Shown here one piece after another: positions 1 through 8,590 of a DNA stretch of 64,000 bases (positions within the stretch are counted from its first letter, which is position 1; each line of letters opens with the position of its first letter). Origin of the DNA: Paludibacter sp963678465 (GTDB lineage: Bacteria > Bacteroidota > Bacteroidia > Bacteroidales > Paludibacteraceae); contig OY782858.1 of NCBI GenBank assembly GCA_963678465.1, positions 1,736,001 through 1,800,000 on the forward strand, in the 5' to 3' direction. The translations under genes and the position numbers were made by a program. The notes beneath the pieces were generated by a model. That model searched no databases and was not told where the DNA came from. It worked only from the letters and a program-made list of their open reading frames with translations.

Positions 1-441
1 CAAATCAGTATCAAAAATTTCGTTTTCAGTAGGAATCGCTTTCACTCCATTCTGCAAAAGATAAGCAATAAATTTATTGTAAATCAAATTGATACCTTCT
101 TTTACGGCCACCACATCGTCCGAAGTTTCCATGGCTTTTTGGGCGCGTTCGAAATCATCTACCAACGGAAGCATGTTGACAAGAATACTTTCTCCGGCAG
201 TTTTAATCAACTCAGAGCGTTCTTTCAATGTACGTTTACGGTAGTTATCAAATTCAGCCATTAAGCGTAAATTCTTATCATTCAGCTCTGCACATTTTTG
301 CGTCAACACTTCTAAATCGTCAACAATCTGATCGGCAACTTGTTCCGAAGTTGCTTCTGGCTGTGGAGTTTCAGGAGTTTCAAGCTCTTGTTTCACTTCA
401 TTTACTTCGGGAGTTTCTTCGGTATGTTTTTGTTTCTTCAT
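1..441 (-). CDS. grpE: GrpE nucleotide exchange factor (partial, C-terminus outside window)
   Basis: The reverse strand gives a 147-codon open frame from an ATG at 439-441 that runs off the left edge. It starts with a Lys/Glu/Pro-rich segment of about 35 residues, continues as a charged coiled coil, and contains the GrpE signature region 'LMAEFDNYRKRT' followed by 'LPLVDDFERA' and 'NEIFDTDL'. GrpE is the cytoplasmic nucleotide exchange factor of DnaK and releases ADP during the folding cycle. In Bacteroidota dnaJ commonly follows grpE, which would put it just outside the window. The C-terminal beta domain is missing only because the window ends. The upstream gap of about 158 bp carries a repeated TGRCAG motif that may be a heat-shock control site. 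The identification is secure. Confidence 0.93.
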   Translation of the reverse strand, partial: MKKQKHTEETPEVNEVKQELETPETPQPEATSEQVADQIVDDLEVLTQKCAELNDKNLRLMAEFDNYRKRTLKERSELIKTAGESILVNMLPLVDDFERAQKAMETSDDVVAVKEGINLIYNKFIAYLLQNGVKAIPTENEIFDTDL

Positions 442-533
442 AACTGAAAAATATATATTTCTATTGTTTTAATGTTCATTTTTGTCAGCCTGCATTCATC
501 AATTATTTTGCCAAAACAGAATTTGACTTCTGG

Positions 534-560
534 TGACAGAAAAAGGTGGCAGAATGGCAG
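534..560 (-). promoter_or_regulatory. Triple TGRCAG motif upstream of grpE
   Basis: Read on the plus strand, TGACAG (534-539), TGGCAG (547-552) and TGGCAG (555-560) lie in the gap between purT and grpE, about 95-120 bp upstream of the grpE start. The last two form TGGCAGAATGGCAG. Repeated words of this kind upstream of a chaperone gene suggest a stress-regulator operator. This is inference; no -33/-7 promoter pair was clear here. Confidence 0.35.
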
Positions 561-599
561 TTTTCGGACAAAACAAAGCATTCAATCTGACAAAAACAA

Positions 600-1790
600 T
601 TACCGGGGTAATACTTCAATTTTTAGTTTATTGTAAGCCCTGTTTACTTTTTCGCGTGCAGCTTCAACAGTATCGGCCATTGCCAGAATTACAGCCATAC
701 GTCTGTGTCCAACTACTTCAGGTTTTCCAAAAATTCTTATTTGCACATCGGGCTCAGCAAGCACTTCGTCAAGCTTATCAAAAATAACCTTATCGCTATC
801 GCCTTCCACCACTACAGCTTTCGAAGCCGATGGTCCATAAAAACGAACAGCTGGGATGGGCAATCCAAGTATGGCGCGGGCATGCAAAGCAAACTCCGAC
901 ATATCCTGCGAAATCATTGTCACCATGCCTGTATCGTGCGGACGAGGCGATACTTCGCTAAACAAAACTTCATTTCCACAAACGAACAATTCGACACCGA
1001 AAATACCGTAACCTCCAAGTGCATTCGTTACCTTGCCTGCTATTTCACGGGATTTTTCCAAAACATCGGAGAACATTGGTTGAGGTTGCCATGATTCACG
1101 ATAATCACCACTTTCCTGATAATGGCCAATAGGTTCAAGAAAAGTAGTTCCTGCAGAGTGACGTACGGTGAGCAATGTAATTTCGTAATCGAATTTCACA
1201 AAAGCCTCTACAATTACACGTCCGGCTCCTGCCCTGCCACCTTCCTGCGCTATTTTCCATGCATTCTCGATATCAGCAGCAGTTTTCACAACGCTCTGAC
1301 CGTGACCAGACGAACTCATAATTGGCTTCACAACACAAGGAATTCCAATCTCTGCGATCGCATTTTCAAATTCTTCTTTAGTAGATGCAAAACGATATGG
1401 TGAACAAGGTATATTTAAGTCTTCAGCAGCCAACCTGCGAATTCCTTCGCGATTCATGGTTAGAAATGTTGCATTGGCTGTTGGAATCACATTAAATCCC
1501 TCTTTCTCAAGCTCCACTAATGTCGACGTGGCTATAGCTTCAATCTCAGGAATAATAAAATCAGGTTGCTCGGCTTCAATCACTTCACGCAATTTTTCGC
1601 CATCCAACATTGAAAACACGTATGACTTGTGAGCCACCTGCATTGCTGGCGCATTAGGATACTTATCCAGTGCCACCACTTCGATACCATAGCGTTGTAA
1701 TTCAATCGCTACCTCTTTGCCTAATTCACCCGATCCGCACAGCAATGCTTTTTTGCCTACAGCCGAAAGAGTTGTTCCAATTTTAATCAT
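600..1790 (-). CDS. purT: Formate-dependent phosphoribosylglycinamide formyltransferase
   Basis: This 396-residue ATP-grasp enzyme converts GAR to formyl-GAR with formate and ATP, the third step of purine synthesis, independent of folate. The N-terminal nucleotide-fold motif GSGELGKE is at residues 19-26, the ATP-grasp loop VVKPIMSSSGHGQSVV at about 153-168, the PurT-specific 'GHYQESGDYRESWQP' around 222-236, and the metal-binding 'EVSPRPHDTG' follows. Length matches E. coli PurT (392). It is the last gene of a minus-strand run starting at 6939, 72 bp downstream of the universal-stress-like gene. No terminator is obvious between it and grpE. Confidence 0.95.
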   Translation of the reverse strand: MIKIGTTLSAVGKKALLCGSGELGKEVAIELQRYGIEVVALDKYPNAPAMQVAHKSYVFSMLDGEKLREVIEAEQPDFIIPEIEAIATSTLVELEKEGFNVIPTANATFLTMNREGIRRLAAEDLNIPCSPYRFASTKEEFENAIAEIGIPCVVKPIMSSSGHGQSVVKTAADIENAWKIAQEGGRAGAGRVIVEAFVKFDYEITLLTVRHSAGTTFLEPIGHYQESGDYRESWQPQPMFSDVLEKSREIAGKVTNALGGYGIFGVELFVCGNEVLFSEVSPRPHDTGMVTMISQDMSEFALHARAILGLPIPAVRFYGPSASKAVVVEGDSDKVIFDKLDEVLAEPDVQIRIFGKPEVVGHRRMAVILAMADTVEAAREKVNRAYNKLKIEVLPR

Positions 1791-1862
1791 ATATTTTTGT
1801 ATTATGTTTTTTCAAAAAAAATAATGTTTCCGAAGTCAAAGCTCCCGGAAACATTTCAAATT

Positions 1863-2633
1863 TCAATCGCAAAGCGCATACAAATCGCCGCGTGGATTCA
1901 CCAACAAAACAGGTTTTACCGACTTTTTCACCATATGCCGCTCCTTTGGCCCAAAAATAATATCGTCCAGGCCATATTCGCGCGAAGCCGATGCAATTAG
2001 CAATCCATAATTTTCTCTTTCAGCCAGTTGAACAGATTCCATATCAACTTTAAAACTATCCTTTTGCGCTTTCCGAATACTGAAAGTGAAGCTAAACTTT
2101 GTGAACAATTCCTTCATTCGTTCCACATTGCGGGCTGCTTTCGATCCATAATCATTGGCTTGCAATAGTATCACTTCCGAGCCACAAAAGCGTCCGAAAG
2201 CGCTCGCAAACTGAGCTTTTTCTACTTCCTCCTCCAAAAAGCTCACCGGCATTATGATTCTTTTCAGATCGAATAATTCAAATTTATCTTTGTGCAACAG
2301 GTACGGGATACGCAACTCACGGCAGGCATTCAACAACATCTGAATTGATTTTGAGCGCCTATCGGCAAGTTGCAGAAACAGAAAAGAAACCTCTTTTGCT
2401 TCACAAATATCAGTTATATCTTTCAAATCACCATTTTGAATCATTGAAAAATCAGGAGCGATTGATAATCTATCAGTCAATTCTTTGATTTCGGCTTCAC
2501 GTCCGGCGATCTCGGCGTTTGAATTTACAAAACTCAGCACACCGAAAGTTTTGCCCAACTGCGCGGCAAGTTCCGCAGCATTTCGCAACAGATGATTTGA
2601 AGAAGGTATATTTTGGATGAATGCTAAAACCAT
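1863..2633 (-). CDS. Universal stress protein-like, two-domain
   Basis: The 256-residue protein looks like two tandem Usp-like alpha/beta domains. The N-terminal half is divergent. The second half begins near 'IIMPVSFLEEEVEKA' (about residue 130) and ends with 'KSVKPVLLVNPRGDLYALCD', the typical last beta strand of a Usp fold. It is cytosolic, with no signal peptide. The canonical ATP-binding G-x2-G-x9-G(S/T) motif is not clear, so nucleotide binding is uncertain. The gene follows murF-alr with 3 bp between them and is certainly co-transcribed, so it may report on envelope stress, but that is inference from position only. Confidence 0.6.
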   Translation of the reverse strand: MVLAFIQNIPSSNHLLRNAAELAAQLGKTFGVLSFVNSNAEIAGREAEIKELTDRLSIAPDFSMIQNGDLKDITDICEAKEVSFLFLQLADRRSKSIQMLLNACRELRIPYLLHKDKFELFDLKRIIMPVSFLEEEVEKAQFASAFGRFCGSEVILLQANDYGSKAARNVERMKELFTKFSFTFSIRKAQKDSFKVDMESVQLAERENYGLLIASASREYGLDDIIFGPKERHMVKKSVKPVLLVNPRGDLYALCD

Positions 2634-2636
2634 CGT

Positions 2637-5096
2637 TTATTCCTGAAAATAAACACGTTTCACCCTGCGCGAGATACTTGTAAGCACTTCATACGAAATT
2701 GTTTTCAACCAACCGGCCACTTCCGAGATCGTCAGATTTTCTCCAAAAAGTTCTACAACATCACCTTCTTCGGCTTCAATGTTAGTAATATCAACAGTAA
2801 CTAAATCCATCGACACATTGCCAATAACTTTGGCGCGCTTACCGTTGATCAACACCTCTCCAACTCCGTTACTTAGCTTGCGGTCGAAACCATCAGCATA
2901 ACCAATCGGAAGTATGGCAATTCGTTTATCTGACTCTACAATTCCTTTCCGGCTGTAGCCTACAGTTTCGCCTGCTTTAATTGTTTTAGTCTGAAGAATA
3001 ATTGTTTTCAGCGCACAAACAGGTTTTAAATGCACATCTGGAACAGAACTTATTCCGTAATGACCGATGCCCAAACGTACCATATCGAACTGATATTGAG
3101 GCAGACGCTCAGTTCCCGCAGAATTCAGGATATGACGCATGATATGATGCGAAAAAGCTGACGTTATTTGATCAGCACAGGCCGTAAAACGTTCGATCTG
3201 CTCTTTTGTAAAGCTATCAAATTTTGGCTCATCTGCACCCGCTAAATGCGAAAATACCGAACGTACTTTTACCTGTTGCTGATTTTTGAGACGGGCAATT
3301 AGTTTTTCCATGTCCTGAAATTCAAAGCCAAGACGGTGCATTCCGCTATCTATTTTTATATGAATCGGATAATCCGTGATTCCTAAACGTTCGGCAGCTG
3401 CAATAAAAGCATCCAGCAGTTTAAAACTGTAAATTTCTGGTTCAAGGTTATTGTCGAACATAATGCCGAAACCGCCTTTCTCGGGGTTCATAACTACAAT
3501 TGGAATGCGAATCCCTTCGCGACGAAGCTCCGCGCCTTCATCGGCCACAGCCACAGCCAGATAATCGCAACGATGATGCTGCAGGGTACGAGCCACTTCC
3601 ACCGAGCCACTTCCGTACGCAAAAGCTTTCACCATACACATCACCTTCGTTTCAGGGCGAAGTTTGGAGCGGAAATAATTCAGGTTATCGACCAACGCAT
3701 TCAGGTTGACTTCCAGCGTTGTTTCATGGGCAATAAGTTCAAGTTTAGCCGAAATATCTTCGAAATGAAATTTACGCGAACCTTTGAGCAATATAATTTC
3801 GTCGTGAAATTCGTGAATCAATGGAGATTTCAAAAAACTTTCGGTATCGTCGAAAAATGAAGTATTAATTGCCGAAAAATTGTCCGATTGGCGCGAGATT
3901 TCGGTGCCGATACCTATAATGCGTTGAATATTTTTATTGGCAACAAGGTCGGAAACAGTTTTATAAAGTTCATCAGCACTTTGTCCGCTCTGCAAAATGT
4001 CCGAAAGAATCAAGGTGCGTGAAAGATTTTTGGCTGTTACCTGCTGATTCAGAAAATCGAGTGCAATGCCCAGCGAGTTTAAATCAGAATTATAACTATC
4101 GTTGATAATTAAACAATTGCGTGTTCCATCTTTCACTTCAAGGCGCATAGCCACTGCTTCGAGCAACAGTACGCGCCGGGCAATTTCCTTTTTATCATAA
4201 CCTAAATGCAGTAAAACGGCAACACATTGCAATGCGTTTTCAATCGATGCATCATCAGTAAAAGGAATTTCCAACGCAAACTCAACTGATTTATAACGCA
4301 TCGAAACCAGTGTTTTATGTGTAGATTTTTTAAGATCAAGCACTTTAAGTACGGCTCTATCGCCTTTGCCCCACGAGAAAAGTTGACCTTTGAAACCCGA
4401 TTGCGCTATTGAAATATCTACAACCTTGTTATCGGAATTATAGATTAATACTTCGGCTTGTTTAAAGAGTTTGAGTTTCTCTTCACACTTCTGCTTCAGG
4501 CTATGAAAGTTCTCCTGATGAGCATCACCCAAATTTGTAAATATGCCGATAGTTGGTTGGATAATCGGTTGCAGTTTTTTCATTTCGTAAGGTTCCGAAA
4601 TGCCTGCTTCAAAAATACCAAGTTGCGTATTTTCATTCAGCGCCCACACCGAAAGCGGAACGCCAATCTGTGAATTATAGCTACGAGGAGAACGAACAAT
4701 AGAAAAATCGGCATGGAGCAGCTGATATAACCATTCTTTTACAACTGTTTTCCCGTTGCTTCCGGTGATTCCAATCACAGGAATATCGAACGATTGACGA
4801 TGAACAGACACAAGATGCTGCAATGCAGCCAAAGTATCGTCGACCTTAAGAAAAACAGCATTTTCGAGCGCACTAAACTCAGGTCTGATCTCACTTACTA
4901 CAAAATATCGTAAATTCTGCTGATAAAGTTCTACAATATAATTGTGTCCATCGTTGCGCTTGGTTTGAATGGCGAAAAAAAGACTTTCGGCCGGGAAAGA
5001 AAGCGTACGGCTATCAGTGAGTAACCAATTAATTTCTGCATCGGCAACATTGGTGTCGACTGCACATATAACCTGAGCAATCTTATTAAGTTTCAT
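2637..5096 (-). CDS. murF-alr: Bifunctional MurF ligase / alanine racemase
   Basis: This 819-residue fusion combines UDP-MurNAc-tripeptide:D-Ala-D-Ala ligase (about 1-450) with alanine racemase (about 455-819). The MurF P-loop GITGSNGKT is at 109-117. In the racemase half the PLP lysine is K490 in 'CMVKAFAYGSG', and the second catalytic base is Y714 in 'ETVGYSRKG'. One protein could thus make D-alanine and add D-Ala-D-Ala to the peptidoglycan precursor in the cytoplasm. This fusion is characteristic of Bacteroidota. The gene sits 4 bp after the metallophosphoesterase gene and 3 bp before the Usp-like gene, so all are one operon. Both active sites look intact. Confidence 0.96.
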   Translation of the reverse strand: MKLNKIAQVICAVDTNVADAEINWLLTDSRTLSFPAESLFFAIQTKRNDGHNYIVELYQQNLRYFVVSEIRPEFSALENAVFLKVDDTLAALQHLVSVHRQSFDIPVIGITGSNGKTVVKEWLYQLLHADFSIVRSPRSYNSQIGVPLSVWALNENTQLGIFEAGISEPYEMKKLQPIIQPTIGIFTNLGDAHQENFHSLKQKCEEKLKLFKQAEVLIYNSDNKVVDISIAQSGFKGQLFSWGKGDRAVLKVLDLKKSTHKTLVSMRYKSVEFALEIPFTDDASIENALQCVAVLLHLGYDKKEIARRVLLLEAVAMRLEVKDGTRNCLIINDSYNSDLNSLGIALDFLNQQVTAKNLSRTLILSDILQSGQSADELYKTVSDLVANKNIQRIIGIGTEISRQSDNFSAINTSFFDDTESFLKSPLIHEFHDEIILLKGSRKFHFEDISAKLELIAHETTLEVNLNALVDNLNYFRSKLRPETKVMCMVKAFAYGSGSVEVARTLQHHRCDYLAVAVADEGAELRREGIRIPIVVMNPEKGGFGIMFDNNLEPEIYSFKLLDAFIAAAERLGITDYPIHIKIDSGMHRLGFEFQDMEKLIARLKNQQQVKVRSVFSHLAGADEPKFDSFTKEQIERFTACADQITSAFSHHIMRHILNSAGTERLPQYQFDMVRLGIGHYGISSVPDVHLKPVCALKTIILQTKTIKAGETVGYSRKGIVESDKRIAILPIGYADGFDRKLSNGVGEVLINGKRAKVIGNVSMDLVTVDITNIEAEEGDVVELFGENLTISEVAGWLKTISYEVLTSISRRVKRVYFQE

Positions 5097-5100
5097 TATT

Positions 5101-6939
5101 TTAGTATTTTATTCTCGCCACCACACCTTCAGTAGTTGTAAGTACACATTCATTTTTCGATAAAGCTGTGATCGTATTGATTATTGAATTTCCAATTTTA
5201 TAATGCCACAATACATTTCCTTTTTTAGCATCAATACCAAGCAATAAACCGTTCTTTGTCCCGAACACAACAGTTCCGCCTCGTTCAATCAGCATGCTTG
5301 AATTGTGATCGTACCCAAAAGCTGCATTTGTTTTCCAAAGCAGTTGAGGCGTATCAGCCAAAGCATCAACAGCCATCACACTGTCATTCATGCAACGGCT
5401 AAAAACAACTTTGCCATCTTCGGACAAACCTACCGTTTCGCGGACTTCATGTTGCTTAGTTCTCCAAACAACTTTGCCTGTTCGAACATCTAAAGCCGTC
5501 CAGAAACGATCAGGCGCAGTAATAAACACTTTATTGCCCGACACTACCGGAAGCACTGCTGCCGGAGAATAATGCATGCCTGTTTGTCCATTGTTCCATT
5601 TCCAGGCCAAAGTTCCATCTTTTACATTCAGAGCATAGAAATATGAATCCCAAACGCCAAACATCACTTTTCCATCTGCAACAACAGCGCGCGTTTCGAC
5701 ATAGTTTTTGAGCTGATCGAAAGTCCAAATAAGCTTACCATCCGACAAGTGAATTGCTCTGAAACAACCATCGCTTCCTCCGATGTACACTGTATCGTTT
5801 TGAATAAGCGGACAGCCCATAACCGCCTTATTGGTAGTAAATTTCCAGATAAGTTCTCCGGTGTTGGCATTCAGACAATAGATATTGCCATCGGTAGAAC
5901 CAAACACTACTTTATGTTCACTTACAGCCGGTGATGAGATAATGCGACTTCCGGTTTTGAAACTCCAAACCGATTTTCCGTTACTGAGTTTTACACAATG
6001 AAATGTACCTAAATCGTCGCCATAATATACAAGTTTATTTTGCACTGCCGGACTTGTATAAATACCCACTCTGGCATCCAGACGCCATGTTTCTTTTACA
6101 TTTTTGAAACTTTGATTGATGGCATACGAGGGGCGCAAAGCCAAATCGGGTGCTCCATATTGTTTTGGCTCCACAGCAATTGCCATCCATTTACGCTCAG
6201 CCTGATCTGTTTTCTTTTCGGCAACATGAATGGAATCGGAAATCGTATAAAGCGAATAGCCTCCAGTGGCTTCCTTGGCTTTAAGCGTCGAACGGTTAAT
6301 TATTCCGGGTATTCCGTCGTAGCTAAAAATTACATTTCGGTGATAATGGCCACCCAAAACAGCTTGTACATTATATTTTCGCAGCACATCAGTCATGTCG
6401 TACCAGTTGTCCACATCTCCGCCCAGCAAAGGATAATGCGTTACGGCTATCACTGGTATATTCTTACCGTTTTTACTAAGTTCATCGCTCACCCAATCGA
6501 TATCTTGTGGAGCAATATGTCCATCACCCATTTTAATAACAGGTCCGGTGGCAAATCCTATAAATCTAAAACCTTTGTGCATAAAACTGAACTTATCGGC
6601 GCCGAAAACTTTTACAAAATCTGTTGCTCCTGACTCGCTCCATTTTAATTCGTGGTTACCAACGGTTATATAGTAAGGAATACGCAATCCATCCAGTATA
6701 GATTTTGCTTTTTGTAACGATGCCCAATCGCCCGATTCGGTCACATCGCCCGATACGATCACAAAATCAATGTCCTGTAAGGTATTCACATCGTTCACAG
6801 CATTTTGCAAATCGATGGCAGGCTGGGGATTTATCATTTGTACATGAAGGTCGGTAAACAGAGCAAAACGAAAGGTTCCGGCTACAGAAACTACTGAAAT
6901 ACAGAAAACTAAAACTATTAAAGCGAATGTCTTTCTCAT
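5101..6939 (-). CDS. Secreted metallophosphoesterase fused to a PQQ-like beta-propeller
   Basis: The protein has 612 residues. An N-terminal signal peptide (about 1-21) precedes a calcineurin-like phosphoesterase domain with its metal-binding blocks: D30-L-H32 in 'FTDLHV', GD at 64-65, GNHE at 94-97, THYP at 167-170 and GGHYH at 196-200. From about residue 285 to the end it is a PQQ/pyrrolo-quinoline-like propeller with repeated 'YCLNANTGELIWKF', 'FRAIHLSDGKLIW' and 'YALNVKDGTLAWKW' blades. It is probably periplasmic or exported and binuclear-metal dependent. The substrate is unknown. It is the first gene of the murF-alr, usp, purT operon, which hints at a cell-envelope role. Confidence 0.85.
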   Translation of the reverse strand: MRKTFALIVLVFCISVVSVAGTFRFALFTDLHVQMINPQPAIDLQNAVNDVNTLQDIDFVIVSGDVTESGDWASLQKAKSILDGLRIPYYITVGNHELKWSESGATDFVKVFGADKFSFMHKGFRFIGFATGPVIKMGDGHIAPQDIDWVSDELSKNGKNIPVIAVTHYPLLGGDVDNWYDMTDVLRKYNVQAVLGGHYHRNVIFSYDGIPGIINRSTLKAKEATGGYSLYTISDSIHVAEKKTDQAERKWMAIAVEPKQYGAPDLALRPSYAINQSFKNVKETWRLDARVGIYTSPAVQNKLVYYGDDLGTFHCVKLSNGKSVWSFKTGSRIISSPAVSEHKVVFGSTDGNIYCLNANTGELIWKFTTNKAVMGCPLIQNDTVYIGGSDGCFRAIHLSDGKLIWTFDQLKNYVETRAVVADGKVMFGVWDSYFYALNVKDGTLAWKWNNGQTGMHYSPAAVLPVVSGNKVFITAPDRFWTALDVRTGKVVWRTKQHEVRETVGLSEDGKVVFSRCMNDSVMAVDALADTPQLLWKTNAAFGYDHNSSMLIERGGTVVFGTKNGLLLGIDAKKGNVLWHYKIGNSIINTITALSKNECVLTTTEGVVARIKY

Positions 6940-6966
6940 TATTTTTTTTGATAATTAAATGAACAA

Positions 6967-6974
6967 CAAAGATA
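6967..6974 (-). promoter_or_regulatory. Candidate -7 box TATCTTTG for the murF-alr operon
   Basis: The plus strand reads CAAAGATA, so the minus strand carries TATCTTTG, the Bacteroidota -7 consensus TAnnTTTG, about 28 bp upstream of the metallophosphoesterase start. A TTTG (CAAA at 7001-7004) lies upstream at a spacing slightly longer than usual. Confidence 0.5.
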
Positions 6975-7143
6975 CAATATTCAATTTTAAAAAAAGATTG
7001 CAAACTGTGAAATTAGTTTTCATATTGTTATATTTCCATTATAAAGCTTCGATAGAGCTTCGGATACATCTCTTGAGGGAAACCATTTGACCCTGCCTGC
7101 TCACAAAGAAAAAGAATGCTTGGCACACGGAGCTATACTTAAA

Positions 7144-7178
7144 AACAATAGGATGACCCTGAGGATCATCCTATTGTT
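7144..7178 (-). terminator. Hairpin terminator of the secreted hypothetical gene
   Basis: Perfect 13-bp arms (7144-7156 and 7166-7178) surround a 9-nt loop. On the minus strand the stem is followed by a T5 run. It lies 45 bp beyond the stop of the 7223-8050 gene, so it is read as that gene's intrinsic terminator. Confidence 0.75.
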
Positions 7179-7222
7179 GATGGAGTTACAATGAACTGCT
7201 TTACAAGTCTTGTATTTATTTA

Positions 7223-8050
7223 TCAGATAAATTTTAACGGAACAGTGAAACCAAGCAATAAGCCTACAGATTTTGAAATGTTATAGCCCGCACCTACCGC
7301 TCTGTACAATTTATCTGTTGGCGCTGTTGTTCCAATAAAATCGATAGGTTTTTTGGTAGTCAGGTTATAACCAGCATCAAAAAAAGCTAATCGCAACGAT
7401 GTGTACGACAATAAATACCAAAACCATTTTTCCTTTTCGTATTTTACAACAAAAGGTGAAGCTACCAAAAAGCCAATAGAAGCAGCATTGAAGAGATGTC
7501 CCATAGTTTTTCTGTTAGTATTGTTCATTCCATCGCCAATGCTATTGCAAATAATTGATGCCGAATACAGTCCAATTATTTTCATTCTATCCCATTTATC
7601 CATATTCGAACTGCGTTTGGTTGCTTTATTCCAAAACGATAGTTCGTTTTTGGTCGGGTTGTATAAATTGCTATTAAGTTTGTTTATATTCAAATCCAGT
7701 TCAAATGGTTCAGAGATAGTCAATCCCTGATTCACAATAGGCAACAATTCTAAGCTCTTATCAATTTTTTTTGATCTTGGAGGATTATATTTCAGTGCAT
7801 TGAATTTCAGATTCAACAAATCGTCATCGCCCATATATTTGGTACGGGTAGTTCGGGCACTATCTTTAACCGCATTTATACTATATGCATCTATATTGTT
7901 AGCAGCAATATAATTAACATCAACATCATTTGCTGTAATTTCGCTGACTGCAATTTCGGGATCGCTTATTTCAGCATCAACTAAATCGATGCTATATGCA
8001 TTGATAATGAATGTTGCCAGCAGGATAGTTATTAATTTAATTCGTTTCAT
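7223..8050 (-). CDS. Secreted or membrane-associated protein of unknown function
   Basis: The 275-residue product begins with a basic N-terminus and hydrophobic core (MKRIKLITILLATFIINAYS), a likely signal peptide. Residues about 20-65 are a low-complexity acidic stretch rich in Asp, Ile, Ala and Val with loosely repeated 'xIDAYSI / EIAVSEI / DVDVNYI' units. The C-terminal half has amphipathic and hydrophobic segments ('GLYSASIICNSI', 'AASIGFLVASPFVV', 'WYLLSYTSLRLAFFDAGYN') and ends in 'LLLGFTVPLKFI', which could be membrane strands. No family was recognised. It stands alone, with its own terminator downstream and a 540-bp gap upstream. Confidence 0.6.
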   Translation of the reverse strand: MKRIKLITILLATFIINAYSIDLVDAEISDPEIAVSEITANDVDVNYIAANNIDAYSINAVKDSARTTRTKYMGDDDLLNLKFNALKYNPPRSKKIDKSLELLPIVNQGLTISEPFELDLNINKLNSNLYNPTKNELSFWNKATKRSSNMDKWDRMKIIGLYSASIICNSIGDGMNNTNRKTMGHLFNAASIGFLVASPFVVKYEKEKWFWYLLSYTSLRLAFFDAGYNLTTKKPIDFIGTTAPTDKLYRAVGAGYNISKSVGLLLGFTVPLKFI

Positions 8051-8468
8051 AATGTCATATTTTTAGAAGTTGTAATTCTTATATTTTTTTGTAAGATTTC
8101 AGCTAAAACTGTCGTAATTTTTATTATTTAGCCAATGATTACATATACAAGTTACCTAAAAATCACAAAATAGATCCATCAAAATCAAAAAAAAATCATT
8201 TTTTTTCGATTTTTCGGCATTTGTAATAACTAATTGACAACTAAATCTATAATTCAAAAATAATTACTACAAGACTCCAAAAAAGTGCAGGTTTTAACTG
8301 TAGTATTAAAGGTTGGCGAGTCATAAAATTGATTTTATTCACAATAATTTTACTGACTACAGTGCGAAGAACTATCCCCATTTCGAGCGAAAGCTAAGCC
8401 TCTAAAAAATGGAATAAAAATCAACAATCGGCGAGTTATTTCACAATTACATAGTGGATTCGTTTAAC
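8051..8468. other. AT-rich intergenic region without a recognisable gene
   Basis: These 400-odd bases between divergent genes are very AT-rich. They hold poly-A/T tracts around 8190-8215 and two loosely similar words (GGCGAGTCAT near 8314, GGCGAGTTAT near 8430). I see no coding region or structured RNA. Confidence 0.5.
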
Positions 8469-8502
8469 TTTGTTGTTTTTCGGAAAGTAATTTTTATATT
8501 TG
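8469..8502 (+). promoter_or_regulatory. Promoter of the cytidylyltransferase-kinase gene
   Basis: A TTTG -33 element (8469-8472) and TATATTTG -7 element (8495-8502) are separated by 22 bp, fitting the Bacteroidota sigma-ABfr consensus. The start codon lies about 88 bp downstream. Confidence 0.7.
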
Positions 8503-8590
8503 CAATGAATTGAGTATTTCATCCCTATTTATCCTCAAAAGATAATCTCAGTTAAGCTTTCAGAAAAAAGCAAGCTGACAATTATATTTA

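Noticed and set aside
2637..5096. Frameshift or accidental fusion of murF and alr
   Set aside because: The fusion is normal in Bacteroidota and both active sites are intact.
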